A DNA stretch of 64,000 nt from Scatomonas sp963930955 (GCA_963930955.1 OZ006967.1:2728001-2792000); one strand, 5' to 3'. Shown: positions 15,316 through 24,547, counted from the stretch's first letter. Notes: generated by a model from the sequence alone, not told the origin. Translations and numbers: made by a program.

Positions 15316-15344
15316 ATTATATGCCAAAAAACACAGTGCTACAA
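15316..15344 (-). promoter_or_regulatory. Promoter of the clpX operon
   Basis: Minus strand TTGTAG (15339-15344), 17-nt spacer, TATAAT (15316-15321). The start would be about 20 nt before the ATG region, giving a very short leader. Confidence 0.7.
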
Positions 15345-15406
15345 GTAAAGTTTTTCTAAAGGAGCCTTCCGGGATACAGCGGGGTACGCAGGCAGTTTCC
15401 CGGCAT

Positions 15407-15451
15407 AAAGATACCGGGCCTGGGAAGAATTTCCCAAACCCGGTTTATCTT
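15407..15451 (-). terminator. Terminator of the HtrA gene
   Basis: ACCGGGCCTGGGAA (15413-15426) pairs with TTCCCAAACCCGGT (15431-15444), extended by A/T pairs and ending in ATCTTT on the minus strand, 33 nt after the stop codon. Confidence 0.72.
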
Positions 15452-15483
15452 CTATGGAAACGCTGCCGCGCCTGTATCCCTTT

Positions 15484-17082
15484 TTACCGTCCGTCCCCGG
15501 CGCTGCTCTGCGGCATATCCTCTGCGGAACCCAGGGTCACGGTGAGGGTTACGCTGTTGTACTCTCCCTCGGTGGACCGCTGTACAACGATCTCTACCTG
15601 TTCCCCTGCCGCGTAATACTGCAGCACGTCTTTCAGCTCGTCAAAATTATCAATGGAGCGGCCGTCAAATTCCGTAAGCACGTCGCCACGTTTTACCCCG
15701 GCCTGATCCGCAGGGCCTCCCTCCACTACGGTGGAGATGCCTACGCCTACGGGCATTCCGTACATTTCGGAAGCGTCGCTGGTAACGTTCACGCCTTCAA
15801 TGCCCAGGTAGGAAGCCTGATTCTCATCTACCTTATCCCGGGTTTCCAGATTCATCAGCTCCTCCAGGATGGGCTCCGCCTTGGCCAGGGGAATGGCAAA
15901 TCCCACGCCGTCTACGGTGGTTCCGGAGGAAGTCATGGAGCTTTTCGCCTCGTTGATGCCTACCAGCTCGCCTTTCATATTCAGCAGGGCTCCGCCGCTG
16001 TTGCCGGAGTTAATGGGGGCGTCGGTCTGGATCAGCCCGGTGGACTGAATGGTGTTTCCTGCGTTGTCTGTGAGAGTCAGATCCCGGTCCAGAGCGCTTA
16101 CGTAGCCGCTGGTCACGGACTGGCCGTAGCCCAGGGCATTGCCGATGGCCACCACCTGGTCTCCCAGTTCCAGGGCGTCAGAATCGCCCAGGGTAGCGAT
16201 CTTGATCTGGCCCATGGTCTCTTCTGGAATGTCCTCCAGCTTTACAGAAACCACCGCCAGGTCGTTGTCCGCGTCGGAGCCTTTGATCTGCCCCTCTACG
16301 GAGGCTTCGTCAATGAAGCCTACGGAAAGGCTCTGGGCCCCCTGGACTACGTGGTTGTTGGTGGCGATCAGCAGTTCCGAGTCGTTCTGTCCCACGATGA
16401 CCCCGGTGCCGGCTCCCTGGACCTCGTACTGCTGGGTTCCTCCGAAGAAGCTCTGCATTTCCTCCACAGACATGGTGGAGATGGTCACCAGGGAAGGCAT
16501 GGCGTTGGCCGCTACCTCCTTGACGGTGCCGGTTCCGGCAGCGGAGGCTGCCTCCGGACTGCTGTCAGAACTGTTATCCGCCTGGGCTACCGGCTGGGTG
16601 GTGGGGATGGCTGCCACTGCGTTATCCCCGTCCAGATAGCCCGCCGCCCGGTTAACCCCGTACATGGTGCCCCCGGCGATGAGGCCGAAGACCAGAGCCA
16701 TGGCCACGGTCATCATCCATTTCTTTCCGGTTGTCATGGGTTTTTTCTCTTTTTTCCCCCGGCCGGCTTTTTGCTTTCCGGCGGAAGCTCCCGGGTTGGA
16801 GCCGGAAGTGTAGTAGTACTGCTGCCGGGAACTGCCCTGGCCGGCTCCTGTGCCGCCGGCGCTCTGGCTGTTCCAGGAGTTTCCGGCGCCGCTCCAGGGA
16901 TTGGCGCTTCCCTGTCCTCCGGCATTCTGCTGCAACCGGGGATTCACCCAGCTGTAGGTGGTTCCGGTCTTCTGACCTTCCTGGCGTTCCCCGGATCCGG
17001 CCGCTGCTGTTTTATTTTCCGTATTTTTGTTCAGTTCGGACGTGCCTTCCTGTCTGCTGTTCATTTCTTCACTCATGGTCAT
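15484..17082 (-). CDS. Membrane-anchored HtrA/DegP-like serine protease
   Basis: 532-residue quality-control protease of the S1C family. Residues 1-115 are a cytosolic Gln/Gly/Ser-rich segment, with one transmembrane helix near 122-142. The trypsin-like domain has His244 (ATNNHVV), Asp274 (ADNDLAVV) and Ser362 (NSGNSGGALLN). A single PDZ domain follows at about 425-515, with AGVKRGDVLTEFDG. It should degrade or refold damaged exported proteins outside the membrane. It is monocistronic: 128 bp from glmS, with its own terminator. In its leader, 17106-17123, lies one arm of the inverted repeat described at 42523-42687, only about 24 bp before the ATG. Confidence 0.9.
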   Translation of the reverse strand: MTMSEEMNSRQEGTSELNKNTENKTAAAGSGERQEGQKTGTTYSWVNPRLQQNAGGQGSANPWSGAGNSWNSQSAGGTGAGQGSSRQQYYYTSGSNPGASAGKQKAGRGKKEKKPMTTGKKWMMTVAMALVFGLIAGGTMYGVNRAAGYLDGDNAVAAIPTTQPVAQADNSSDSSPEAASAAGTGTVKEVAANAMPSLVTISTMSVEEMQSFFGGTQQYEVQGAGTGVIVGQNDSELLIATNNHVVQGAQSLSVGFIDEASVEGQIKGSDADNDLAVVSVKLEDIPEETMGQIKIATLGDSDALELGDQVVAIGNALGYGQSVTSGYVSALDRDLTLTDNAGNTIQSTGLIQTDAPINSGNSGGALLNMKGELVGINEAKSSMTSSGTTVDGVGFAIPLAKAEPILEELMNLETRDKVDENQASYLGIEGVNVTSDASEMYGMPVGVGISTVVEGGPADQAGVKRGDVLTEFDGRSIDNFDELKDVLQYYAAGEQVEIVVQRSTEGEYNSVTLTVTLGSAEDMPQSSAGDGR

Positions 17083-17105
17083 TTACCTCTCTTCTCTATC
17101 TTAAG

Positions 17106-17123
17106 CCTTGTACACTGATGCTA
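17106..17123 (-). repeat. Solitary arm of the exporter-leader inverted repeat
   Basis: On the minus strand TAGCATCAGTGTACAAGG, identical to the first 18 nt of the arms at 42523-42687. It stands 23 bp before the HtrA ATG, same orientation to the gene as at the exporter operon. No partner arm is nearby. Confidence 0.75.
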
Positions 17124-17210
17124 ACGTTTTCCTGTTTACATGGCTTATTCTACCGGGCAAATGTGTTGATTATGTGACCTTTCTCGTAAAAATAGGTGAA
17201 CCCCGGGATT

Positions 17211-19037
17211 TTATTCCACGGTAACGGATTTGGCCAGGTTCCTGGGCTTATCTACGTCCAGGCCTTTGCCGATGGCCACGTAATAGCCGAACAGCTGCAG
17301 GGGTACCACTGCCAGGGAATTTGTAAAGTAGGGGTTGGTTTCCGGAATATAGATTACGTAATCCGCCACCTTCTCCACCTCTGTGTTGCCCACGGTGGTT
17401 ACTGCCATTACAAAGGCGCCCCGGCTCTTTACCTCTACAATATTGCTGATGGTCTTTTTGTACAGCTGGGGCTGGGTCAGCACCGCCACCACCAGCCGGC
17501 CCTCCTCAATGAGGGAAATGGTTCCGTGCTTTAATTCTCCGGCGGCGTATGCCTCCGAATGGATATAGGAAATTTCCTTCAGCTTCAGGGAGCCTTCCAG
17601 AGAAATGGCATAGTCAATGCCCCGGCCGATGAAGAAAACGTGTTCCGCCGCCAGATAGCGGTTGGCAAATTTCTGCACCTTTTCCTTGTGGCTCAGGAGC
17701 AGGGAAATCTGCTCCGGCAGCTGCCGCAGATCCTCCAGCATAGCCTGGAGAGCGTCGCCGCCGATCCTGCCTCTTACGGAAGCAAATTTCAGAGCCAGCA
17801 GGTAAAGGGCGATCAGCTGGGTACTGTAGGCCTTGGTGGTGGCCACAGCAATCTCCGGGCCCGCCCAGGTGTACATAACACAGTCGGCTTCCCGGGCAAT
17901 GGAGCTTCCCACTACATTGACAATTCCCAGGGTACGGCTGCCCTGCTCTTTGGCCTGGCGGAGAGCCGCCAGGGAATCCGCCGTCTCCCCGGACTGGCTG
18001 ATCACCAGCACCAGGGTGTTTTCGTCCAGGATCGGATTCCGGTACCGGAATTCCGAGGCCAGATCCACTTCCACGGGGATCCGGGCCAGCCCCTCAAAAA
18101 CGTATTTGGCCGTTACCCCTGTGTGATAGGCGGAGCCGCAGGCGACAATACAGATTTTGCGGATCCCCAGGATCTCTTCATCCTCCATGCCCAGCTCCTG
18201 GATAACGATCTTTCCGTCCTTCAGCCGGGGATTCAGGGTATCCGCCACGGCTTTGGGCTGTTCCTGCATCTCTTTCATCATGAAATACTCGTAGCCGTCT
18301 TTTTCCGCCGCATGAATATCCCACTGAATGGTCACAGGCTCTTTTTCCAGTTCTTCTTCATCGATGTTGTAGAACTTCAGAGAATCTCCCTTCAGACACA
18401 CCAGCTCCTCATTTTCAATAAAATATACCTGTCTGGTGTACTTCAGGATCGCCGGCACATCGGAGGCGATAAAATTCCCCCTGGAGCTCTGGCCTACTAC
18501 CAGAGGACTGTCCCGGCGCACCGCGTAGATCTCCCCCGGATGATCCCGGAACATGATCCCCAGGGCGTAGGAGCCCTCCATCCGGTGCATGATCTTCATA
18601 ATGGCTTCCATGGGATCTCCGTGGTAATAGTAATCCAGCAGCTGGGCGATCACTTCCGTATCCGTCTCGGAGCGGAACTGATAGCCTTTGGACTCCAGCT
18701 TCTTTTTCAGCTTGATATAATTTTCAATAATTCCATTGTGCACCACCACAATGGAGGCATCCTCATTGCTGTGAGGATGGGCGTTGGCGTCCGAGGGCTC
18801 CCCGTGGGTGGCCCAGCGGGTATGGCCGATGCCTGCTGTTCCCGGCAGGGTCTCCCCGCCCCGGGTCATGTTGTAGAGAACCTTCAGCCGGCCCTTGGCC
18901 TTGGCGACCTGGATCTCCCGGCCGTCGTACACAGCCATGCCGGCCGAGTCGTACCCTCTGTATTCCAGCTTGCCAAGCCCCTCCAGCAGAATGGGCGCCG
19001 CCTGCTCATTTCCAATGTAACCTACAATCCCGCACAT
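17211..19037 (-). CDS. glmS: Glutamine-fructose-6-phosphate aminotransferase (isomerizing)
   Basis: Makes glucosamine-6-phosphate, the first step to UDP-GlcNAc for peptidoglycan. An upstream in-frame extension exists, but the true start is the ATG at 19037: it gives MCGIVGYIG, whose Cys2 must become the N-terminal nucleophile, and has an AGGAGG site. This gives 608 residues, the family norm. The glutaminase domain (EYRGYDSAG, HTRWATHG, HNGIIEN) is followed by two SIS domains (VACGSAYHTG, SQSGETADSL, GRGIDYAISLEGSLKLKEISYIHSEAYAAGELKHG) and the C-terminal LAKSVTVE. I looked for the glmS ribozyme in the 260 bp upstream and did not find its conserved blocks, so feedback control must be different here. 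Confidence 0.96.
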   Translation of the reverse strand: MCGIVGYIGNEQAAPILLEGLGKLEYRGYDSAGMAVYDGREIQVAKAKGRLKVLYNMTRGGETLPGTAGIGHTRWATHGEPSDANAHPHSNEDASIVVVHNGIIENYIKLKKKLESKGYQFRSETDTEVIAQLLDYYYHGDPMEAIMKIMHRMEGSYALGIMFRDHPGEIYAVRRDSPLVVGQSSRGNFIASDVPAILKYTRQVYFIENEELVCLKGDSLKFYNIDEEELEKEPVTIQWDIHAAEKDGYEYFMMKEMQEQPKAVADTLNPRLKDGKIVIQELGMEDEEILGIRKICIVACGSAYHTGVTAKYVFEGLARIPVEVDLASEFRYRNPILDENTLVLVISQSGETADSLAALRQAKEQGSRTLGIVNVVGSSIAREADCVMYTWAGPEIAVATTKAYSTQLIALYLLALKFASVRGRIGGDALQAMLEDLRQLPEQISLLLSHKEKVQKFANRYLAAEHVFFIGRGIDYAISLEGSLKLKEISYIHSEAYAAGELKHGTISLIEEGRLVVAVLTQPQLYKKTISNIVEVKSRGAFVMAVTTVGNTEVEKVADYVIYIPETNPYFTNSLAVVPLQLFGYYVAIGKGLDVDKPRNLAKSVTVE

Positions 19038-19150
19038 AAACTTCCTCCTGCTTTGTATTCTTATCCGGATATTTATATATATGACGTTGGGGTCAAAATC
19101 CCTCCAGCTGTGATGCCTGCTTTTTCCGCTTCCGCTTTCAGCACGGATAT

Positions 19151-19179
19151 ATTCTACCATAACCCGGGCCGCAAGGCAA
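19151..19179 (-). promoter_or_regulatory. Promoter of glmS
   Basis: Minus strand TTGCCT (19174-19179), 17-nt spacer, TAGAAT (19151-19156). It gives a leader of about 105 nt in which I recognise no known riboswitch. Confidence 0.62.
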
Positions 19180-19231
19180 CGGGAGCGGGGCGCCGGATGG
19201 GGTTTTCGGGGCAGAATTCCCCGGCCGGGGC

Positions 19232-19276
19232 AAAAAAACACTGCCGCATCAAGGATTTTCATCGCTGATGCGGCAG
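19232..19276 (-). terminator. Terminator between the Pro/Thr-rich surface gene and glmS
   Basis: CTGCCGCATCA (19241-19251) pairs with TGATGCGGCAG (19266-19276). On the minus strand the stem is followed by TGTTTTTTTG, a clear intrinsic terminator. It also ends in T-runs on the plus side. Confidence 0.85.
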
Positions 19277-19310
19277 CTTTTCTCAGATTTTTTTACAGAA
19301 GCTTCCCTTT

Positions 19311-20063
19311 TTAGCGGGCGTCTTTGGCTCTTTTCTTAGCGGTTACCAGAACAGCTGCGCCTGCGGCGCCAATGCCGATGGGCAGTACCAGCTTCAAGGT
19401 ATCCGTAGCGTCACCGGTCTGAACAGCCTTGGTCTGCTCCGCGGTTTCCTCCTCTACAGGAACTGCGGTCACAACCGGAACGTCTGCGGGCTCCTCCGTA
19501 GGAACTGCGGTAGGCTCCTCGGTGGGAACTACGGTAGGCTCCTCGGTGGGAACTACAGTAGGTTCCGGATCCTCCGGCTCTTCAGTGGGTTCCGGTGTGG
19601 GTGTGTCAGTAGGTTCCGGATCCTCCGGCTCTTCGGTAGGTGTAGGTTCCGGTGTAGGCGTTTCCGTGGGTTCTACTACCTCTGCCTGACGCACGATCAT
19701 GGCATATTGGCCTACAATACCGTAGGGAATGGGAATATCCTGTGCCTGGGGCACGCCGGGTACCAGCTCGTAGCCTTCCGGCAGGAAGAAGTCCTCTCCC
19801 AGGGTAAAGATATAAGATTCGCCGGGTCTGTTCTCAGAAGTGATCTCGGCGTAATCTGTCCCTACTACTTCGCCGGTCACGGTGAGGAAGGTTACATTCA
19901 GGCCTGTGACAACCTCTACCGCCTCTGCGGGGACTGTGTCCTCCGCTGCGGTCACTTCCTCGGAAGAGAGCTCCTCAGCGCCTGCGTAGCATACGCTGAC
20001 ACCCAGCATAGCTGCTGCCAGGATTCCTACTACGCCTGCCTTTGCAAGTTTCTTTCTAAACAT
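19311..20063 (-). CDS. Secreted Pro/Thr/Glu-rich wall-anchored protein
   Basis: 250 residues. A signal peptide (MFRKKLAKAGVVGILAAAML, cut near residue 27-30) is followed by a short globular part to about 135, without a family I recognise. A low-complexity stalk of PTEEP/PEPT repeats runs to about 205. It ends with VQTGD, a hydrophobic helix and KKRAKDAR, the layout of a sortase signal, although VQTGD is a non-LPXTG variant. It is therefore probably covalently wall-bound and exposed on a stalk. The stalk is similar in composition to those of the SLH transglutaminase-like and L,D-transpeptidase proteins in this window. It has its own promoter and terminator. Confidence 0.75.
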   Translation of the reverse strand: MFRKKLAKAGVVGILAAAMLGVSVCYAGAEELSSEEVTAAEDTVPAEAVEVVTGLNVTFLTVTGEVVGTDYAEITSENRPGESYIFTLGEDFFLPEGYELVPGVPQAQDIPIPYGIVGQYAMIVRQAEVVEPTETPTPEPTPTEEPEDPEPTDTPTPEPTEEPEDPEPTVVPTEEPTVVPTEEPTAVPTEEPADVPVVTAVPVEEETAEQTKAVQTGDATDTLKLVLPIGIGAAGAAVLVTAKKRAKDAR

Positions 20064-20117
20064 TTCTTTCCTCCAGAGAGCTTTCGGCTCTTAACTATGT
20101 AAAATGTACATTAGATT

Positions 20118-20146
20118 ATTATAGTACGCCGGGACCAAAAGGTCAA
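20118..20146 (-). promoter_or_regulatory. Promoter of the Pro/Thr-rich surface gene
   Basis: Minus strand TTGACC (20141-20146), 17-nt spacer, TATAAT (20118-20123). The -35 box lies in the loop side of the hairpin 20128-20166 that follows the upstream gene, so terminator and promoter overlap. Confidence 0.75.
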
Positions 20147-20166
20147 GAGGCCTTTTGATCCCCGGC
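20128..20166 (-). terminator. Hairpin after the SLH transglutaminase-like gene
   Basis: GCCGGGGATCAAAAGG pairs with CCTTTTGGTCCCGGC with one bulge. There is no T-run on the minus side; the plus side ends in TTCTTTTT. Confidence 0.55.
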
Positions 20167-20174
20167 AATTCTTT

Positions 20175-23100
20175 TTACTGGAATTTCTCCATAAACCGCA
20201 TGATCATGGTGGCGATCTCCGCACGGTTGATATTCTGAGTGGGCTCCAGGGTTCCGGTGTCTTCCTTACCGGTAATGATGCCCTGGTTTACAGCCCAGGC
20301 CATGCCTTCCTGTGCGAACTCGGATACCCTTCCGGAATCCGGGAAGTCTTTCCATGCATCGGAGTCTGTCAGATCGTATCCCTTATATTCCGCGTAGCGG
20401 TACAGGATGGTAGCAACCTGCTCACGGGTAATATCATCGGAGGTTCCGAAGAGACCGGCTGTCGGTCCATCGGTGTATCCGGTAATGATTCCCTCCTGCT
20501 GTGCCCAGATCACGGCGTCTGTGAAGAACATCTCATCCGGCACATCCGGGAAGATGTCATCGTACTCAACCGCCGGCTCTCCTTCCAGACGGTACAGCAT
20601 GGTAGCAAACTGCGCACGGGATGCGGTTACGTAGGGACCAAAGGTGGTCTCATCCATACCGGTCATGATGCCGCGTCTGTAAACATATTCTACAGCGCCG
20701 TAGTACCAGTCTGCCTCGGAGTTGATATCCGTAAAGGGCAGTTCGATGGGCATCTCTACATGTACCGGATCGGAGCTGTACTCCTTCTCCTCGAAGGTGC
20801 AGGTAGCGGTGCGGAACTCGTATCCTTCCACGTCCTCATCGGGTTCTCTGGTGATGGTACACTCTACGGTCTGCTTATCTCCGCAGGCGGTGCAGGTAAA
20901 CACTGCCTCGCAGGCGCTGTAGTCGTCTGACCAGTTGAATTCAGGCTGGCCGTATACGTGTCCGCCTTCTACCAGATCCGTATGCTTCACATCGGTGATG
21001 GTCTGTCCGTTAAAGGTAGCGGTGGCTGTGACGTCTGCCTCGCAGCCGTTATCCTTTTTCTCCACTTTACACTCAACGGTTCCCTTTACATTGGGATCGT
21101 CTACGATGCAGTCAACCGTCAGGTCTCCGCAGGCCGCGCATTTTACATCCGCAGTACAGGAGGAAAGGTCCTCTGACCAGTGGAAATCACCCACATACTC
21201 GCTGTGTCCGGTGGTCTGTCCCTCTTCCAGCTCTTCTACCGCTGTTTTACAGATGGGGCATACGTACACGGTACCGGTGTTGAAGTTGCCGGCATCGTCC
21301 TTGGTGTAGTAGGTCTCGTCCATCTTCTGGAAGTGATGCTGGGTGGGCTCGGTTTCGTTGGCCCGGGTGTCTGCCTCGATCAGTCCGCACTCCGTGCAGC
21401 GGTTCTCGGTAAAGCCGCCCTCATCACAGGTGGCCTCCGCGGTTACCTGCTCATAGGTATGCTCGCTGCCGGTGAAGTGATCCATATCAATGGTATCCAC
21501 AAAGTTGGCGCTGAACATGAACTCATCGTTGTCGTTGATTTCCTCTTCCCCGAATACTCCGTTAAAGTAGGCATTGTAGTTGGGGTTGTAGTTGGTTTCT
21601 TCAAATGCGTAGCCGGTATTCTCGGTATCGCCGAAGTCTTCCTTGCCGGAGATATAGCCGAAGTTGGTAGCTACGGATACGTACATCTTGCCATCGTTCT
21701 TAATGGTCATAGACGCGATGGGGTTGTTGTGTACGGTGTACTGCGCGTCCTCGCTGCCGTTGGGAACTACGGTGAAGCCCATGCCGCCCATGTTGCCGCC
21801 GGTTTCCAGGGTACGGGAAGCACTGACTTCGTTGTACTCTTTCAGCTTGGTAACGGCGCCGGTTTCCATATCATAGGACATTACGCAGTTGGCAATGCTG
21901 AAGTAGAACTTGCCTTCATAATAGGTGCCGGAGATGCCGATGGAGGGGTATCTCTCCTCATAGGACTGCTGCAGCGCATACAGGTCCGCGATCTCCTGGT
22001 TGTCCACCATCTGGCCGCTGGCAGGATCCAGCACCTGGCCGTTGGTGAAGTCCACCAGAGCGGTGTAGGTATTTTCAGAATCGGAGCCGCTGCCGTCATG
22101 CATTACCAGCTTGTACTCCGTATCCATGAACTCTTCCCAGCCGCCTTCGCCCCAGTCGCCGAAGCCGCTGTCACCTTCCGCCTGGGTTGCGGTCTGGCCG
22201 CCCATCATGCCGCCCATCTGGTCCAGCATGCCCAGGGTGTCGGTGGAATCATAGAAATAGTAGTAATTGCCTGCTCCGTCTGTGGAGATGGGGCTTCTGG
22301 CAAAGGAGAACCAGGCGGACTCATAGGTCTGATCCGTAGCGATTCCCTGATAGGAGGTATCGATATCCTTGTAGTTGCCATCATACATGCTTCTCACGGA
22401 AGTATCGCTGACCATGAAGTACAGATGGGTCATATTTCCATCGGTCTCCACACGGTCCCGCATCATACACTCAATGTAAATATCCGTGTAGCAGGGGTCG
22501 ATGTAGTACCACTCGCCGTCTACCTTTACTGCATTCCAATAGTGGGAAGAGTTAAAAGATCCGGCGTCCATGCCGAACATGGTAATGTCTGCATCGTAGG
22601 TAATCCGCACGTAATCCACTATGTAACCCGCATCGGGATCCCACTCATGGGTGGTAACTGTTACCTGCTCCCCGGTGGTCTCATCGATAACCGGCTCGCC
22701 GGTTTCGCTGTCTACCACGGTTTCTGTTTTCTCGATAGTATTTAATTCTTCAGCGGTCTTCCAGCTTCCGTCCGCATTCTTGTAGATCTCCGGGAATGCC
22801 CACTGGATCAGGTATGCGTAAGCGTTGGCATATCCCACGCAGAGACCGTGGCCTTCCGCCAGGGGCGCTACATGGTTGCCCTGCCATACGCTGGGGATCT
22901 GTTCTGCCAGTTCCGGGGGAATCTCCTGGGTCCCGCCCTCTTCGGCCAGGGTCGCTGCCTGCTGTACGGCAGTACGCATGCTCTGAATTTCTCCGGAGGC
23001 TGCACCCTGTTCCATCTGGCCCATCATGCTGTACATATCGAAGGTACAGTGGTTGGCCAGCCAGTCGTTGAGAGTAAGGAGTTTCTGGATGGTGGTCATG

Positions 23101-24335
23101 CTGTCATCCAGCTGTGCCAGCGCCTCGTCTTTAGCAGCCAGGATAGCCGTACCCATCTGGTCTACAGCCGCCTGGGCTGCATAGTAAAACATAGCAACCG
23201 CTCCAAATATCTGGTCATACGGTGCATAGCCCATCGTTGCCACATCCCATGTCAGAGGATCGTCTCCTGTCTGAGATGCCATCATGGTAAAGATCGCTCC
23301 GAGAGGATTGGAATCGGTATCTTTCAAATTATTATAAGGAACCTGTAACCCAAAAATATTTGGATTAGCTTCCATAATCTGCTGATACCCCAGATACAAG
23401 CCCAAAATTTCCTGTTTCTGCTCATCGGTCCAGGCATCGTACCCGGGTGTCGGAATCGGAGCCTGGGTGGGGGTGGGCTCAGGAGCCTCTGTAGGTTCGG
23501 GGGTTACTGTAGGCTCCTCGGTGGGTTCCGGAGTTACTGTGGGTTCCTCGGTAGGTTCCGGAGTTACTGTAGGTTCCTCGGTAGGTTCCGGAGTTACTGT
23601 AGGTTCCTCGGTAGGTTCCGGAGTTACTGTAGGCTCCTCGGTAGGTTCCGGAGTTACTGTAGGCTCCTCGGTAGGTTCCGGAGTTACTGTAGGCTCCTCG
23701 GTAGGTTCCGGAGTTACTGTGGGTTCCTCGGTGGGCTCCGGAGTTACTGTGGGCTCCTCTTCGCCGGGAGTCGGAGTTACTGTAGGTTCGTCTTCCCCGG
23801 GAGTCTCCTCCTCGCCGGGAGTCACGGTTTCATCATCACCGGACAGAACAGCTACTTCCTCAGTCAGAGCCTGGAGGGTTGCGCTCCGGGAAACGCCGAT
23901 ACCTTTGACGGTTCCGTCCGCGCTATGTACATAAGTAGTTTCCACCATATCTTCCGCGTTGACGTCTACCAGGACAGCGTCGGTCAGTGCCTCTACTTCC
24001 TGCTCCTGGAGTTTGTACTCGGACAGGTCAACGTAGTTGGTATCCGGACGGAACAGGATTCCCTCCCGGATCGTTCCCTCAATGGCGTTCCAGTCAATGG
24101 ACCGGCTTGCCAGGGAATCTCTGGTGCTCTGGATCTGCTGTTCGGTCTGGACATCTGTCTCTCCGCGGTTATAGGAAACCGTTCCCGCAGCAATCTCAGT
24201 GACAGAAGCGTCCTGCTGAACGGTTTCATCGGCAGCGGCGTGACCGGGCGCACCCAGAGTTGTCGCGGGCACTGCTGTCAGAGTCATGGCTGATACCAGC
24301 AGCAGCGCCAGAATTTTACTTCTCTTCTTCATCAC
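20175..24335 (-). CDS. SLH-anchored surface protein with transglutaminase-like domain
   Basis: 1386 residues, exported (signal peptide 1-29). A Thr/Pro/Glu stalk at about 175-300 contains eight perfect EPTEEPTVTP repeats. A transglutaminase-like (papain-fold) domain follows: Cys near 497 in GLCVGYANAYAYL, His near 598 in SSHYWNAVKVDG and Asp near 612 in YYIDPCYTD, a complete Cys-His-Asp triad. Downstream are a region reporting no family I recognise (about 650-990) and Cys-x2-Cys repeats (CTECG, CPICK, CAACG, CTACG, about 1010-1190) like other clostridial surface proteins. Three SLH repeats (about 1200-1386: FGPYVTASRAQFATMLYR, FGTSDDITREQVATILYRY, LEPTQNINRAEIATMIMRF) anchor it to a wall polymer. 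Likely a surface peptidase or crosslinker; substrate unknown. Confidence 0.85.
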   Translation of the reverse strand: MMKKRSKILALLLVSAMTLTAVPATTLGAPGHAAADETVQQDASVTEIAAGTVSYNRGETDVQTEQQIQSTRDSLASRSIDWNAIEGTIREGILFRPDTNYVDLSEYKLQEQEVEALTDAVLVDVNAEDMVETTYVHSADGTVKGIGVSRSATLQALTEEVAVLSGDDETVTPGEEETPGEDEPTVTPTPGEEEPTVTPEPTEEPTVTPEPTEEPTVTPEPTEEPTVTPEPTEEPTVTPEPTEEPTVTPEPTEEPTVTPEPTEEPTVTPEPTEEPTVTPEPTEAPEPTPTQAPIPTPGYDAWTDEQKQEILGLYLGYQQIMEANPNIFGLQVPYNNLKDTDSNPLGAIFTMMASQTGDDPLTWDVATMGYAPYDQIFGAVAMFYYAAQAAVDQMGTAILAAKDEALAQLDDSMTTIQKLLTLNDWLANHCTFDMYSMMGQMEQGAASGEIQSMRTAVQQAATLAEEGGTQEIPPELAEQIPSVWQGNHVAPLAEGHGLCVGYANAYAYLIQWAFPEIYKNADGSWKTAEELNTIEKTETVVDSETGEPVIDETTGEQVTVTTHEWDPDAGYIVDYVRITYDADITMFGMDAGSFNSSHYWNAVKVDGEWYYIDPCYTDIYIECMMRDRVETDGNMTHLYFMVSDTSVRSMYDGNYKDIDTSYQGIATDQTYESAWFSFARSPISTDGAGNYYYFYDSTDTLGMLDQMGGMMGGQTATQAEGDSGFGDWGEGGWEEFMDTEYKLVMHDGSGSDSENTYTALVDFTNGQVLDPASGQMVDNQEIADLYALQQSYEERYPSIGISGTYYEGKFYFSIANCVMSYDMETGAVTKLKEYNEVSASRTLETGGNMGGMGFTVVPNGSEDAQYTVHNNPIASMTIKNDGKMYVSVATNFGYISGKEDFGDTENTGYAFEETNYNPNYNAYFNGVFGEEEINDNDEFMFSANFVDTIDMDHFTGSEHTYEQVTAEATCDEGGFTENRCTECGLIEADTRANETEPTQHHFQKMDETYYTKDDAGNFNTGTVYVCPICKTAVEELEEGQTTGHSEYVGDFHWSEDLSSCTADVKCAACGDLTVDCIVDDPNVKGTVECKVEKKDNGCEADVTATATFNGQTITDVKHTDLVEGGHVYGQPEFNWSDDYSACEAVFTCTACGDKQTVECTITREPDEDVEGYEFRTATCTFEEKEYSSDPVHVEMPIELPFTDINSEADWYYGAVEYVYRRGIMTGMDETTFGPYVTASRAQFATMLYRLEGEPAVEYDDIFPDVPDEMFFTDAVIWAQQEGIITGYTDGPTAGLFGTSDDITREQVATILYRYAEYKGYDLTDSDAWKDFPDSGRVSEFAQEGMAWAVNQGIITGKEDTGTLEPTQNINRAEIATMIMRFMEKFQ
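23511..23757 (-). repeat. 30-bp coding tandem repeat
   Basis: Eight copies of a 30-bp unit encoding EPTEEPTVTP in the stalk of the SLH transglutaminase-like protein. Copies differ only at a few third positions, so slipped-strand length variation between strains is likely. Confidence 0.9.
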
Positions 24336-24518
24336 TCTCTTCCTTTCATTATATAGTTTTGTTTTATTCGCAGCAGAAGCCGCTGTTTCAGCGGATTCTG
24401 GGGGAATCTCAGGCCTGTTAAATGATACATTTCTGTAACAAACCCGTTAAGAAACCTGAAACATTTCATTACGGAATGCCTTTTTTCCGGGTCTGAATGC
24501 TTCTTGGTTTTTGACGAT

Positions 24519-24547
24519 ATTATATAATATCTTAATTTCAATGTCCA
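24519..24547 (-). promoter_or_regulatory. Promoter of the SLH transglutaminase-like gene
   Basis: Minus strand TGGACA (24542-24547), 17-nt spacer, TATAAT (24519-24524). Predicted leader is about 175 nt, with no recognised motif. Confidence 0.65.

Noticed and set aside
19038..19262. N-terminal extension of GlmS
   Set aside because: GlmS needs Cys2 exposed after removal of the first Met; the ATG at 19037 has the best ribosome binding site and the promoter lies inside the would-be extension.
23467..23934. Plus-strand frame encoding Gly-Ser-Val-Thr repeats
   Set aside because: It is the complement of the EPTEEPTVTP repeat region; low complexity comes from the 30-bp coding repeat on the other strand.
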